A DNA stretch of 64,000 nt from Rhodospirillaceae bacterium. GTDB lineage: Bacteria; Pseudomonadota; Alphaproteobacteria; SHVP01. Below are positions 26,638-35,617 of the stretch, piece after piece. The translations under genes were made by a program, and so were the position numbers. How positions within the stretch are numbered: position 1 is the first letter of the stretch; every line of letters starts with the position of its first letter. The notes beneath the pieces are model-generated. The model searched no databases and was not told the DNA's origin. It saw only the letters and a list, made by a program, of their open reading frames with translations. The DNA is taken from contig PBKD01000014.1 of assembly GCA_002722055.1 (NCBI GenBank), forward strand, positions 483,230 through 547,229, read 5' to 3'.

Positions 26638-27555
26638 ATGAAATCTCTAAGAATAGCCTGGATCTTACTTCTAGGAGGTGCTTCAATTTATGGAGGTATT
26701 TTTTCTGCAAACAAATTAGTTTCAGAAGCTGGAGTTCCATTTATTGCATACACATTTTGGCAAGCGTTAATTGGTGGATTGATGTTATTGGTGGTGGGAA
26801 TTATAACAAATAATCTTCCTAAATTAACATCAGAACATATCATTTCATATATAATAACAGCACTTCTCGGCATTGTGATCCCTATTCTTATCCTTACTTT
26901 CATTGGTAACAGACTACCTGCTAGTATAATTGCACTTGCATATACTCTTATTCCGGGAATGACATTTATATTTGCTGTCATTCTTCGCTTAGATAAACCA
27001 CGCTGGCTTTCGATTGGAGGACTTGTTTTTGGATTGATTGGTGTTTCTGTTTTGTTGCTTCCAAAAGGAACGTTACCAGCAAATAACTCAGTACTTTGGG
27101 TGCTGCTTGCTCTCGTTATGCCTGTGCTTTTTGCTACTAATAATGTTTACATTGCTAAAGTTAAACCTCCAAAAGCTAATGCTTTAATGCTTTCAACAGG
27201 CCTTTTGTTAACTGCTGCAGTTGTAACCTTCCCAATTATGCTGGCAAGCGATGGAATATATCTTTTTTGGCAAACATCCAGCAGCACTACATGGATAATA
27301 ATTTGGACGGGCTGTATAAACATGGTTAGTTTTTTCTGTATGTTTGAAATAATACGCCGTGCGGGAGCAATCTTTTTTGGTCAGTATAACTACGTTATTG
27401 TTATATCAGGAATTGTTTGGTCAATTCTTATTTTTAATGAAATACTTTCTTTTTGGTTTTGGATAGCTCTGGCTTCTATGCTTATAGGACTGTACCTTAG
27501 CAATGCTGGGACAAATCAAAGCATCAGAGAGCTTTCGAAAAAATCATCGCAATAG
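26638..27555 (+). CDS. EamA/DMT-family transporter, second of a pair
   Basis: Second ten-helix EamA permease (305 residues), starting one base after the preceding gene. It opens LLGGASIYGGIFSANKLVSE and ends with the block around FGQYNYVIVISGIVWSILIF and WFWIALASMLIGLYLSNAG. The last ~65 residues closely match the remnant at 42226-42448, showing that a related copy once stood at the other end of the block. It converges on the PuuE-like gene. Confidence 0.85.
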   Translation: MKSLRIAWILLLGGASIYGGIFSANKLVSEAGVPFIAYTFWQALIGGLMLLVVGIITNNLPKLTSEHIISYIITALLGIVIPILILTFIGNRLPASIIALAYTLIPGMTFIFAVILRLDKPRWLSIGGLVFGLIGVSVLLLPKGTLPANNSVLWVLLALVMPVLFATNNVYIAKVKPPKANALMLSTGLLLTAAVVTFPIMLASDGIYLFWQTSSSTTWIIIWTGCINMVSFFCMFEIIRRAGAIFFGQYNYVIVISGIVWSILIFNEILSFWFWIALASMLIGLYLSNAGTNQSIRELSKKSSQ

Positions 27556-27608
27556 TACAATACTTGATATGACCAACCAAAAAATAAAAAATATTACAAA
27601 GGGTTATT

Positions 27609-28526
27609 TCATTTTAATGGAAATTTTGAGTGCCAATGCTTTGCAATATCAATTCTTCGACACAACCATACATTTTCATGTTTTGACAAGTATTCCAAGA
27701 ACTTGATAATTGCCATTGCACGCCCAGGCCTACCGGCCAAACGACAGTGCAGCCCTATAGAAAGCATTTTCGGTGAACCACTTTTACCTTCGGCATACAA
27801 TAAATCAAAACTATCTTTAAGATATGAAAAAAATTGATCACCTGAATTAAAACCCTGTGGAGTAGCAAAGCGCATATCATTTGCATCTAATGTATACGGA
27901 ATAATTAAAAGATCGTCATTGTACCAATAAGGAAGGTCATCAGCATACGAATCTGCAGCATAAAGAAATCCACCTTCAGCCGATACCAAATCAAGAGTAT
28001 TCATTGAGCTTCGACCTGTATACCAACCAAATGGGCGTTCTCCTGTAACTTCTGTGTGAATTTTTATTGCCTGATGCATATGTGAACGTTCTTTATCTAT
28101 TGAAAAATCTTTATAATCAATCCACCTTAAACCATGGGAAGCTATTTCCCATTTGGCCTCTTTCATAGCTGATACAACTTCTTTATTTTTTTCAAGAGCT
28201 GTTGCAACTCCGTAAACCGTAACAGGTACTTTGTTTTCAGAAAATATTCTAAACAATCTCCAAAAACCTGCTCTAGAACCATATTCATAAATCGATTCCA
28301 TATTTGCATGACGCATGCCTTCCCATGGTTCAGCTGTTACAATTTCAGATAGAAAGGCTTCTGAAGCTGAGTCACCATGCAAAATATTGTTTTCACTACC
28401 CTCTTCATAATTTATCACAAACTGGACAGCTACATACGAATTTCCAGGCCATTTAGGATCTGGTGTTTTTTTTCCATAACCTATTAAATCTCTTGGATAA
28501 GTATCGTTTTGTGAACCTTTGTTCAT
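27609..28526 (-). CDS. PuuE-like allantoinase/polysaccharide-deacetylase-fold protein
   Basis: Member of the CE4-fold subfamily that includes cofactor-independent allantoinase PuuE, which opens allantoin to allantoate. The N terminus YPRDLIGYGKKTPDPKWPG, the VQFVINYEEGSE segment and the WEIASHGLRWIDYKDF block (about 130-145) match that subfamily. The ORF extends to a TTG at 28559, but the ATG at 28526 has a GGAG ribosome-binding site, so I start there (305 residues). No other purine-catabolic gene (uricase, allantoate hydrolase) was found nearby, so the substrate may be another cyclic ureide. Confidence 0.8.
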   Translation of the reverse strand: MNKGSQNDTYPRDLIGYGKKTPDPKWPGNSYVAVQFVINYEEGSENNILHGDSASEAFLSEIVTAEPWEGMRHANMESIYEYGSRAGFWRLFRIFSENKVPVTVYGVATALEKNKEVVSAMKEAKWEIASHGLRWIDYKDFSIDKERSHMHQAIKIHTEVTGERPFGWYTGRSSMNTLDLVSAEGGFLYAADSYADDLPYWYNDDLLIIPYTLDANDMRFATPQGFNSGDQFFSYLKDSFDLLYAEGKSGSPKMLSIGLHCRLAGRPGRAMAIIKFLEYLSKHENVWLCRRIDIAKHWHSKFPLK

Positions 28527-28612
28527 TGTTCTTGCTCCATTTACATTGCTATACTGCAAATGAGTTCTTATGATAAATACTGCTAATTAAAACTATATAT
28601 AATTTATCTTTT

Positions 28613-29878
28613 CTAACTATCTAATACAACAGAAGCGATAACTCTAGAAATTATTTCTGTTGATTTAATTAATTCTGTTTCACTAATATTTTCATCCTTA
28701 CCATTTATACCCGCTGCAATAATATCTATATTTCCTGGACCATATCCAACTGTAGGAATTTTATAAGACCCAAACCAACGAGCATCTGTATAAATAGGAA
28801 GCCCTAGAATTGGAATATCAGAATCCAAAACAATAGCAGCTTCTTTTTTTATGATTTTTGCCCATTCTAATTGAGACTTTGTTGCACAAAGAGGTTGAGC
28901 TACGCGCACAATCTCAAAATCAATTTTTACTTCTTGATTATTTTTAAAGGTCTTAATCAATTTTTCTAATTCAGAAATAGCCTTATCTGTACTCTCATCT
29001 GGCAAAGTCCTTCGATCTAACCATATCTCAATATCTCCAGGAGCCATTCCAAAATAATTGCCACCTTGAAACCGGGTAATATTAATTCTAGATGTTAAAT
29101 TTTCATGCGATTTAGATTTAATTCGTCTCAAATTATTATCTAAATCTAATAATTGATTTGAAAAAGCAACAGCAACACGCATAGCCTCCTGATCAGTTTT
29201 TATAAAAGCCTGATGACAGGCTAAACCGCTAATTTTAATTTTAGATAAAACACAACCACACTGCTCTGTGATTACTGCCTTTGTAAAACCTGGGCAAATA
29301 ACTCGCTTTGGACGTAAATTCATTTCTTCTAGTAAATATGCAGGACCATTATCACCTCCTGAACCTTCATCAGCTGTTATGGCCAAAAGAACCGAGCAAT
29401 TTGTTTTGCTTGAAAAAATATTTTTTGTAACTGCTCCAGCGTATGTATAAGCAGCAACATCCGATTTTCCTAAGGCGGCACCACGACCATAAATATTTCC
29501 AAACTCTTGATGAGCCTTATAAGGATCCTTTGTCCACCCATCACCTACTGGCGGGGCATCAATGTGAGAGTTTAACAAAAGATCCGGTTCATTTGTCCTT
29601 GGACCCAGCCAACCAAGAACAATTGGTATTGCTGTTTTATTGGCTTTCTCTATATTTATAAATTCAGTATCTAAACCAATTTTGGTAAATTCTTCTTCTA
29701 CTCGCTTAGCTCCAAGCATGCAGTCTCCTGGTGGGTTTTCAGTTTTAATTTTTAGTAAATCTGAAAAAAACCCGACTAAATTATTTTTTTCTTCGAAAAC
29801 TGATTGAGCCAAATTAGAATTTCCATATTTTTTTTTATTTTTTTGTTTTTCAAACTTAACAGACATTAATTTTTCCAT
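28613..29878 (-). CDS. M20-family metallo-amidohydrolase (ArgE/DapE/ACY1 type)
   Basis: Zinc-dependent amidohydrolase/deacylase. Metal-site motifs are LLLNSHIDAPP (about 105-115), GRGAALGKSDVAAY (about 133-146) and TADEGSGGDNG (about 169-179, catalytic Glu), followed by the dimerisation domain (about 215-325). It is 421 residues long. A second ATG at 29866 is an equally good start. It resembles ArgE/DapE deacylases more than the AllC/HyuC carbamoyl-amidase branch. It is divergent from the N-carbamoylsarcosine-amidase-like gene across an 86-bp gap, which likely holds both promoters. The substrate is unknown, probably an N-acyl or N-carbamoyl amino acid. Confidence 0.82.
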   Translation of the reverse strand: MEKLMSVKFEKQKNKKKYGNSNLAQSVFEEKNNLVGFFSDLLKIKTENPPGDCMLGAKRVEEEFTKIGLDTEFINIEKANKTAIPIVLGWLGPRTNEPDLLLNSHIDAPPVGDGWTKDPYKAHQEFGNIYGRGAALGKSDVAAYTYAGAVTKNIFSSKTNCSVLLAITADEGSGGDNGPAYLLEEMNLRPKRVICPGFTKAVITEQCGCVLSKIKISGLACHQAFIKTDQEAMRVAVAFSNQLLDLDNNLRRIKSKSHENLTSRINITRFQGGNYFGMAPGDIEIWLDRRTLPDESTDKAISELEKLIKTFKNNQEVKIDFEIVRVAQPLCATKSQLEWAKIIKKEAAIVLDSDIPILGLPIYTDARWFGSYKIPTVGYGPGNIDIIAAGINGKDENISETELIKSTEIISRVIASVVLDS

Positions 29879-29964
29879 GTATTATAAAAAAACAATTTGT
29901 TTATTGTATCGTAAAAATTATATAATCCAAGTTAAACAATTTTTTTATTTTTTGGGGGGAAATT

Positions 29965-30660
29965 ATGGCACTAGATGATAAAGTGAGAAATGCTCTTGAT
30001 ACTATATTTGCTGCAGATTCAGAGCTTTATGCTGATAGAGGTTGGAATACACGCAACGGTTTTGGGAAAAATCCGGTATTACTAAATATAGATCTTGCAA
30101 ACGCATGGACACGCCCAGGTTACAAGTTTTCTTGTAATGATATGGATGAATTAATTATCCCAGGTGTACAAAGTCTATTAAAAGCATGTCGCTCCAAAAA
30201 AATTCCCATAATATATACTACCACAGGATTTTGTAGTGCTTTTGATATGGGGGCGTTCCCAGTAAAAGCGCCATCCTGGAATGATCTTATTCTCGGCACT
30301 CCTGCTTGTGAGATTGATGAACGCGTTGCGCCTATATCTGGCACTGATACTTTAATTGTAAAAAAAAGACCCAGCGCATTTGCAGGAACTCATTTAGGAG
30401 GTATTTTGCGTGCTGCTAAAATAGATACTTTAATATGCACAGGAGTAACGCTTGCTGGATGTGTTCGGCACACCGTAGAAGATGCTTTGGGAGAAGGATT
30501 CCGAACTGTTGTAGTGCGCGAATGTGTTGGAGATAGAGCGCCTGCAGCTGTTGAGTGGAATTTATTTGATATTGATATGAAATACGCAGATGTAGAACCC
30601 CTTTCAAAAGTTCTTGACTACATTGAAAAGTTTGAACCTTCTAGCTCAAGTATAACTTAA
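29965..30660 (+). CDS. isochorismatase-fold amidohydrolase, N-carbamoylsarcosine amidase-like
   Basis: Cysteine hydrolase. Members of this branch convert N-carbamoylsarcosine to sarcosine, CO2 and ammonia. The triad is visible as Asp43 (LNIDLANAW), Lys133/134 (IVKKRPSAF) and Cys166 (TLAGCVRHTVEDA). The 231-residue length and N terminus fit N-carbamoylsarcosine amidases. Biuret, ureidoacrylate or maleamate hydrolase activities are alternatives. It has a GGGGGG ribosome-binding site, and hyuA starts 2 bp after its stop. It therefore forms an operon with ATP-dependent hydantoinase subunits, the arrangement expected for N-methylhydantoin degradation. Confidence 0.8.
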   Translation: MALDDKVRNALDTIFAADSELYADRGWNTRNGFGKNPVLLNIDLANAWTRPGYKFSCNDMDELIIPGVQSLLKACRSKKIPIIYTTTGFCSAFDMGAFPVKAPSWNDLILGTPACEIDERVAPISGTDTLIVKKRPSAFAGTHLGGILRAAKIDTLICTGVTLAGCVRHTVEDALGEGFRTVVVRECVGDRAPAAVEWNLFDIDMKYADVEPLSKVLDYIEKFEPSSSSIT

Positions 30661-30662
30661 GA

Positions 30663-32723
30663 ATGAAATATAGACTTGGAGTAGACGTCGGAGGGACGTT
30701 TACAGATTTAATTTTATTCAATGAAAATGACTCCACTAATGGTAAGGTATTCTCTGTTAAGCTTCCATCAACACCTGAAGATCCATCAATAGGTGTTATA
30801 GATGGAATAAGAAGAATATGTAAAAAAGCAAATGTTCAAGTTAACGATAGCATTCACATTATGCACGGCACTACAGTTGCTACTAACGCTATTCTAACGG
30901 GCAATGGAGCACGAGTTGGTCTAGTTACATCCACAGGTTATAAATATGTTCTCCAAATAGCACGTTCCTTCATCCCGGGTGGACTTGGTGCATGGGTAAT
31001 TTTTAATAAATCACCTCCATTAGCGCCTCTGAGCCTGACAGTCGAAGCAGATGAACGAATTGATGATAGGGGAAATATTCTTCAACCTCTTGACGAAAAT
31101 AAGCTTCGAATTTCTCTAAAAAATTTAAATAAAAAAAATATAGAAGCTCTAACAATTTCATTTATAAATGCATACGCTAATGACGTTCACGAAAAAATTG
31201 CTGAGCGAATTGCTAAAGAAGAACTTCCTGATATTCCTATATCAATATCATCTTATGTGAACCCCGAAATACAAGAATATGAAAGAACAATTACAACTGT
31301 TTGTAATTCTTTTGTGAGACCAATAGTATCTAAATATGTACGTAACCTTAACAGCAAAATTAAAACATTCTCAAAAGATGTCAAATTACACATACTGCGT
31401 TCAGACGGAGGCTTAACTTCTCCTGCTGGAGCAGAAATGATACCAGTAAACCTATTAATGAGTGGACCCGCTGGTGGTGTTGCTGGTGCTATATGGAATG
31501 CCAAAAAAACAAAATATAAAAACTTTTTGACTTTTGATATGGGAGGAACCTCAACAGATGTTTGTGTAGTGAAAGATTTAAATCCTCAAACTCGACGTGA
31601 AACAACTGTTGGAGATCTTACGGTAAGAGCATCATCTCTGGATGTCCGTACTGTTGGAGCTGGAGGTGGATCAATAGCTCACGTTCCAGACCTGACTGGA
31701 GCCTTAAGAGTTGGACCGCAAAGTGCTGGTGCCTTACCCGGTCCCGCAGGCTACGGCAAGGGTGGCGAAAAACCAACTGTTACAGATGCCAATATAGTGC
31801 TCGGCTATTTGCCCGAAACAGCCTATTTAGGTGGGGATATGAAAATTTATAAATCAAAAGCTATTCCGGCTATTCAATCAATTGCTGAAAGTCTTAAATT
31901 TAATATAGAGCGTGCAGCTGAAGGTATCTACAATATTGTTAATGAAAGGATGATAGGGGCCCTTCGTTTAATTTCAATTCAACAAGGATATGACCCTCGA
32001 GATTTTGCTCTAGTAGCTTTTGGAGGTGCAGGTCCAATTCACGCTAATGCTTTAGCCAATATCCTTGGATCATGGCCAGTAATAGTACCACCTGCCCCAG
32101 GTGTTCTCTGTGCTTATGGTGATGCAACAACATATGTAAAAGACGAAGCTTCTCGTACAATCATGAAACGCTTTTCTGAAACAACTAATAATGAGATTTT
32201 AGAAATTTTTGACCAACTAATTGAAAAAGCATCAGCAGCATTAGACCTAGAGGACATTCCACGTAACAATCAAACCATTACCCTTGAAGCGGACATTCGT
32301 TATACAGGTCAAGTGCTGCATAGAACTGTAACTATAAATAAAGATGTTTTTATTCGAGAAGGATTAAATGGCCTCGGTAAAACCTTCGATGAACTCCATA
32401 AACGTCTCTATACTTTTGCCTTAGATACTGAACGTGAAATTATTAACTTGAGAGCTATTGTTGAAGATAAAAGTCTCATATTAGATGCTCCCAAAATTAA
32501 GCCTGGCAACTCTGATTCAGAGCATGCGAAAGTAGGGGAACAAAAGACATTTTTTAATGGTGGTTATTGTATTTCAAAAATCTATGACAGATCCAAATTA
32601 TTATCTGGAAATAAGATACCAGGACCAGCTATACTGATACAACCTGATACTACCACTTTGATTATACCTGAACATATAGGCTATATAGATGAAATTGGAA
32701 ATATTATAATTCAACCTATGTAA
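30663..32723 (+). CDS. hyuA: hydantoinase/oxoprolinase subunit A (HyuA), copy 1
   Basis: ATP-binding subunit of the ATP-dependent hydantoinase/5-oxoprolinase family, which cleaves cyclic amides. The 686-residue protein has the N-terminal ASKHA phosphate loop GVDVGGTFTDLIL (about 6-18), then HGTTVATNAIL (about 69-79), and the central hydantoinase_A domain with LMSGPAGGVAGA and FDMGGTSTDVCV. Acetone or acetophenone carboxylase-type and caprolactamase subunits share this architecture. It is co-transcribed with the amidase upstream and hyuB downstream (17-bp gap). Substrate assignment to N-methylhydantoin is contextual. Confidence 0.88.
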   Translation: MKYRLGVDVGGTFTDLILFNENDSTNGKVFSVKLPSTPEDPSIGVIDGIRRICKKANVQVNDSIHIMHGTTVATNAILTGNGARVGLVTSTGYKYVLQIARSFIPGGLGAWVIFNKSPPLAPLSLTVEADERIDDRGNILQPLDENKLRISLKNLNKKNIEALTISFINAYANDVHEKIAERIAKEELPDIPISISSYVNPEIQEYERTITTVCNSFVRPIVSKYVRNLNSKIKTFSKDVKLHILRSDGGLTSPAGAEMIPVNLLMSGPAGGVAGAIWNAKKTKYKNFLTFDMGGTSTDVCVVKDLNPQTRRETTVGDLTVRASSLDVRTVGAGGGSIAHVPDLTGALRVGPQSAGALPGPAGYGKGGEKPTVTDANIVLGYLPETAYLGGDMKIYKSKAIPAIQSIAESLKFNIERAAEGIYNIVNERMIGALRLISIQQGYDPRDFALVAFGGAGPIHANALANILGSWPVIVPPAPGVLCAYGDATTYVKDEASRTIMKRFSETTNNEILEIFDQLIEKASAALDLEDIPRNNQTITLEADIRYTGQVLHRTVTINKDVFIREGLNGLGKTFDELHKRLYTFALDTEREIINLRAIVEDKSLILDAPKIKPGNSDSEHAKVGEQKTFFNGGYCISKIYDRSKLLSGNKIPGPAILIQPDTTTLIIPEHIGYIDEIGNIIIQPM

Positions 32724-32740
32724 AGAAATAGATAAAATTA

Positions 32741-34618
32741 ATGACTGCAAATTTAATAGAGAGTAATAGTAGTGATTTTCAAGAAGTCGATGTTGACCCT
32801 GTAGCCTTAGATATAATTGAAAATGCATTACGAAATGCACGAGAAGAAATGGATGCAGTGCTTTTTCGCACAGCGATGTCTCCAGGTATTCGTGAACAAC
32901 ATGATGAATTTCCAATGATTGCCAACAGAGAAGGCAAAATGATTGTTGGTCAATTTGGTGCATGTATCCATGTTTTTTTGGATTCATATTCTGGAGATAT
33001 TCGTGAAGGAGATGTTTTTCTAACAAATGACCCTTATGCATGTAATGGCGCCATTAGCCACTCTCCAGACTGGCTTGTTATAATGCCTATTTACAAAGAC
33101 GGCCGAGTAATTGGCTGGGCTGCAATGTTTGGACATATGACTGACACTGGCGGCCGAAGTCCTGGCAGCATGCCAACTGACGCTCAGCAAATTTTCGAAG
33201 AAGGAATTCTTATTCCACCTACAAAAATTTACGACGCTGGCAAACGTAATGAAGAAACTTTAAATTTGATTTTGCGAAATTGTCGAATGCCCGATTGGAA
33301 CAAAGCAGATCTTGATGCGTTAATTGCTGGTTGTCAGCTTGCGGGCAAGCGCGTTAGAGAGATATCAGAGAGATTTGGTGACAATGTATATTTTTCTTCA
33401 TTAAAAAAATTGCTTGACCGAACACATGACGCAATGCGTCAAATTATTAACACTACTATTCCTGAAAAAAAACAGTATTTTGAAGACTATCTTGATGACG
33501 ATGGAATCGGGATGGGCCCTTACAAAATTGCATGCTCAATGTGGCGAGAAGATGGAAAATTAATTCTTGATTTTGAAGGGACTGACCCGCAATCATCTAG
33601 CTCAGTAAATTTCTATTGCAATGAAGAAATGACAAAAATGCATTCTGGTGTCTTTTTGATCATGCTTGCCGATCCACAAATCCTATTCAATGATGGTTTT
33701 TATGATTTAATGGAAGTTAGAATTCCTAAAGGCACTCTTTTAAACCCTAAATGGCCGGCAGCTCTTTCTTGTAGAACCCATGGTCTAGCAAGATCTATGG
33801 ACGTTTTAGCGGGTCTATTTGGTCAGGGAAATCCTGACTATTTATGCGCAGCAGGATTTTCTGCAAGTCCACACTTTCTTTACTCAGGATATGATAAACA
33901 TGGTAAATGGTTTCAGCTTTTTCATATTACCTTCGGAGGAGTTGCTGCAGCACCATCTGGAGACGGTGCTGATGGGCATGGTATGTGGCCTGATTTCATG
34001 AATGTACCAAGCGAACACCTGGAATCAATTCTTCCTTTACGAATTGAAACACATGCTATTATTCCTGATTCTGGAGGTCCTGGTTACCATCGCGGTGGTA
34101 ATGGAGTTCATACGGCATACCGAATTCTCAATAAAGGCCAGATTTCAATTCATGACGATAGATGGTTAACCCACCCCTGGGGTGTTAACGGCGGTCTACC
34201 TGCAGCACGTAGTTCTAAATTTCTTGAACGCAGCAATGGTGAAACCAAAACTCTCGGATCAAAATGTGATCGTATAGAAGTTCTGCCTGGGGATATTGTG
34301 CACTATCGAACATGGGGAGGCGGAGGCTGGGGAGATCCTTTAACTCGACCCGTTGAAAAAGTTTTATTCGATGTTGAAGCAGGTCTTGTTACCCCTAAGG
34401 GCGCAACACGTTATGGTGTTGTCATTGGTCAGGATAATAAAGTGAATATAGATGAAACTAAAACCTTGCGTAATAGTATGAAAAAGGAAAGAGGAACGAT
34501 CGAATTATTCAATCGCGGCGGCACAGTTGAAGAACTATTAGCCCGGTGTGAATTAGAAACAGGTTTGCCTGCTCCCAATCCTCCAACTTTTCCTCATTGG
34601 GTCCAAAAGAAAAATTAA
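32741..34618 (+). CDS. hyuB: hydantoinase/oxoprolinase subunit B (HyuB), copy 1
   Basis: Catalytic partner of HyuA. The 625-residue protein shows hydantoinase_B features: VDPVALDIIENALRNAREEM near the start, TNDPYACNGAISHSPD (about 96-111, metal-binding region), HMTDTGGRSPGSMP, and the C-terminal GGPGYHRGGNG and GGGGWGDP loops. It is slightly longer than copy 2 (584). It ends the three-gene operon with the amidase and hyuA copy 1 and converges on the racemase-fold gene. The 158-bp gap after it shows no clear GC-rich terminator. Confidence 0.88.
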   Translation: MTANLIESNSSDFQEVDVDPVALDIIENALRNAREEMDAVLFRTAMSPGIREQHDEFPMIANREGKMIVGQFGACIHVFLDSYSGDIREGDVFLTNDPYACNGAISHSPDWLVIMPIYKDGRVIGWAAMFGHMTDTGGRSPGSMPTDAQQIFEEGILIPPTKIYDAGKRNEETLNLILRNCRMPDWNKADLDALIAGCQLAGKRVREISERFGDNVYFSSLKKLLDRTHDAMRQIINTTIPEKKQYFEDYLDDDGIGMGPYKIACSMWREDGKLILDFEGTDPQSSSSVNFYCNEEMTKMHSGVFLIMLADPQILFNDGFYDLMEVRIPKGTLLNPKWPAALSCRTHGLARSMDVLAGLFGQGNPDYLCAAGFSASPHFLYSGYDKHGKWFQLFHITFGGVAAAPSGDGADGHGMWPDFMNVPSEHLESILPLRIETHAIIPDSGGPGYHRGGNGVHTAYRILNKGQISIHDDRWLTHPWGVNGGLPAARSSKFLERSNGETKTLGSKCDRIEVLPGDIVHYRTWGGGGWGDPLTRPVEKVLFDVEAGLVTPKGATRYGVVIGQDNKVNIDETKTLRNSMKKERGTIELFNRGGTVEELLARCELETGLPAPNPPTFPHWVQKKN

Positions 34619-34776
34619 ATTTTGAAAACTCCATCTCTCTAAATAATTCTTTGTAAAATTTTTAAACAGTAATTAATTTAAAAAGATACTTTTAAGTTTT
34701 TACATCAAATTTCTTCTATAGTTCATTTTTAAAACCAAGTTTAATCAGTAAATGATTATACATGTTAAGTTTTAGT

Positions 34777-35535
34777 TTAGATTTTACTAGCAGCCTCCAT
34801 CATAGTCTCTATAATTTTTTGTTTTGGTTTATGTGGTTTAGGATAAGCTTTACGACTATGTGTTAACCCTAAACCAAGCAGACATTCAGCTAACTTATAG
34901 GTTAAAGGGCCTGGATTAATTATTGGTACTGGTAAGTTTTTAGAAAGAAATTCATGTGCTTGATGCATCGTGGTTGAACCAAGTAAAATAACTTCTGCAC
35001 CATCATCTTCTATACATTTCATCGAAGCTTCTAAAAGTTTAGGAAAAACTTCCTCTTCTTTTCCTCCTAGTAAATTCTCAACATCTGGCATAACATTAAT
35101 TGATCGAATTGACACAAGTCTATCTGCAACTCCATATTCTTGAGCTGCTTTTTTGTAGCCTTGAATCCATCCGTCCCATTGAGTAACGACTGACATTGTA
35201 TTCCCTAATACTAAGGCTGTCATAAATGAAGCCCTAGCAGGTCCAATGACAGGAATATCAAGTACTGAGCGCATAGCATTCATTCCAGAGTCGCTCATTG
35301 TATCTACGCACACAGCATCAAAGCCTTCATTCTGTGCATTAAGACCAACTTCAAATAATGCTAAGTCAGCAATAGCTGAATCATGATAACTATCTAAAAG
35401 GTCTGGACCAGCCCTAACCCCTCTAAATTCAAATTCAATATCTGGACCAAACGATACGGTGTCGAGCTGAGCTTGTCGATTACCCAGACCTTTTTCGTCA
35501 AAAGCAAAAGGTACTATAACAAGAATTTTAGCCAT
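34777..35535 (-). CDS. Asp/Glu/hydantoin racemase-superfamily protein lacking both catalytic cysteines
   Basis: 252-residue protein of the HyuE/Asp-Glu racemase fold. The two positions where hydantoin racemases carry cysteines read DAVCVDTMSDSG (Thr79; expected A-C-F-G-D-P-G) and VILLGSTTMHQ (Ser187; expected G-C-A-G-M). Cys76 lies three positions away and is unlikely to substitute. Two-base racemisation is therefore improbable. It may be a lyase, isomerase or hydrolase within the superfamily. It has a GGGAG ribosome-binding site and is probably transcribed after hyuB copy 2, from which it lies 82 bp downstream. Confidence 0.78.
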   Translation of the reverse strand: MAKILVIVPFAFDEKGLGNRQAQLDTVSFGPDIEFEFRGVRAGPDLLDSYHDSAIADLALFEVGLNAQNEGFDAVCVDTMSDSGMNAMRSVLDIPVIGPARASFMTALVLGNTMSVVTQWDGWIQGYKKAAQEYGVADRLVSIRSINVMPDVENLLGGKEEEVFPKLLEASMKCIEDDGAEVILLGSTTMHQAHEFLSKNLPVPIINPGPLTYKLAECLLGLGLTHSRKAYPKPHKPKQKIIETMMEAASKI

Positions 35536-35617
35536 TATTTTACTCCCTATTTAGCAAATTTATATCTAATGAATATAAACACAATACCACTTCTAAATTT
35601 AACTTCCCGGCATTGTT

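Noticed and set aside
32601-33041. 146-codon antisense frame across the hyuA-hyuB junction
   Set aside because: Composition (repeated Leu/His/Gln) reflects the complement of the real genes; no start signal or domain.
34619-34776. Terminator between hyuB copy 1 and the racemase-fold gene
   Set aside because: Only very short A/T pairings (AAAAG/CTTTT) are present; no stem with enough stability.
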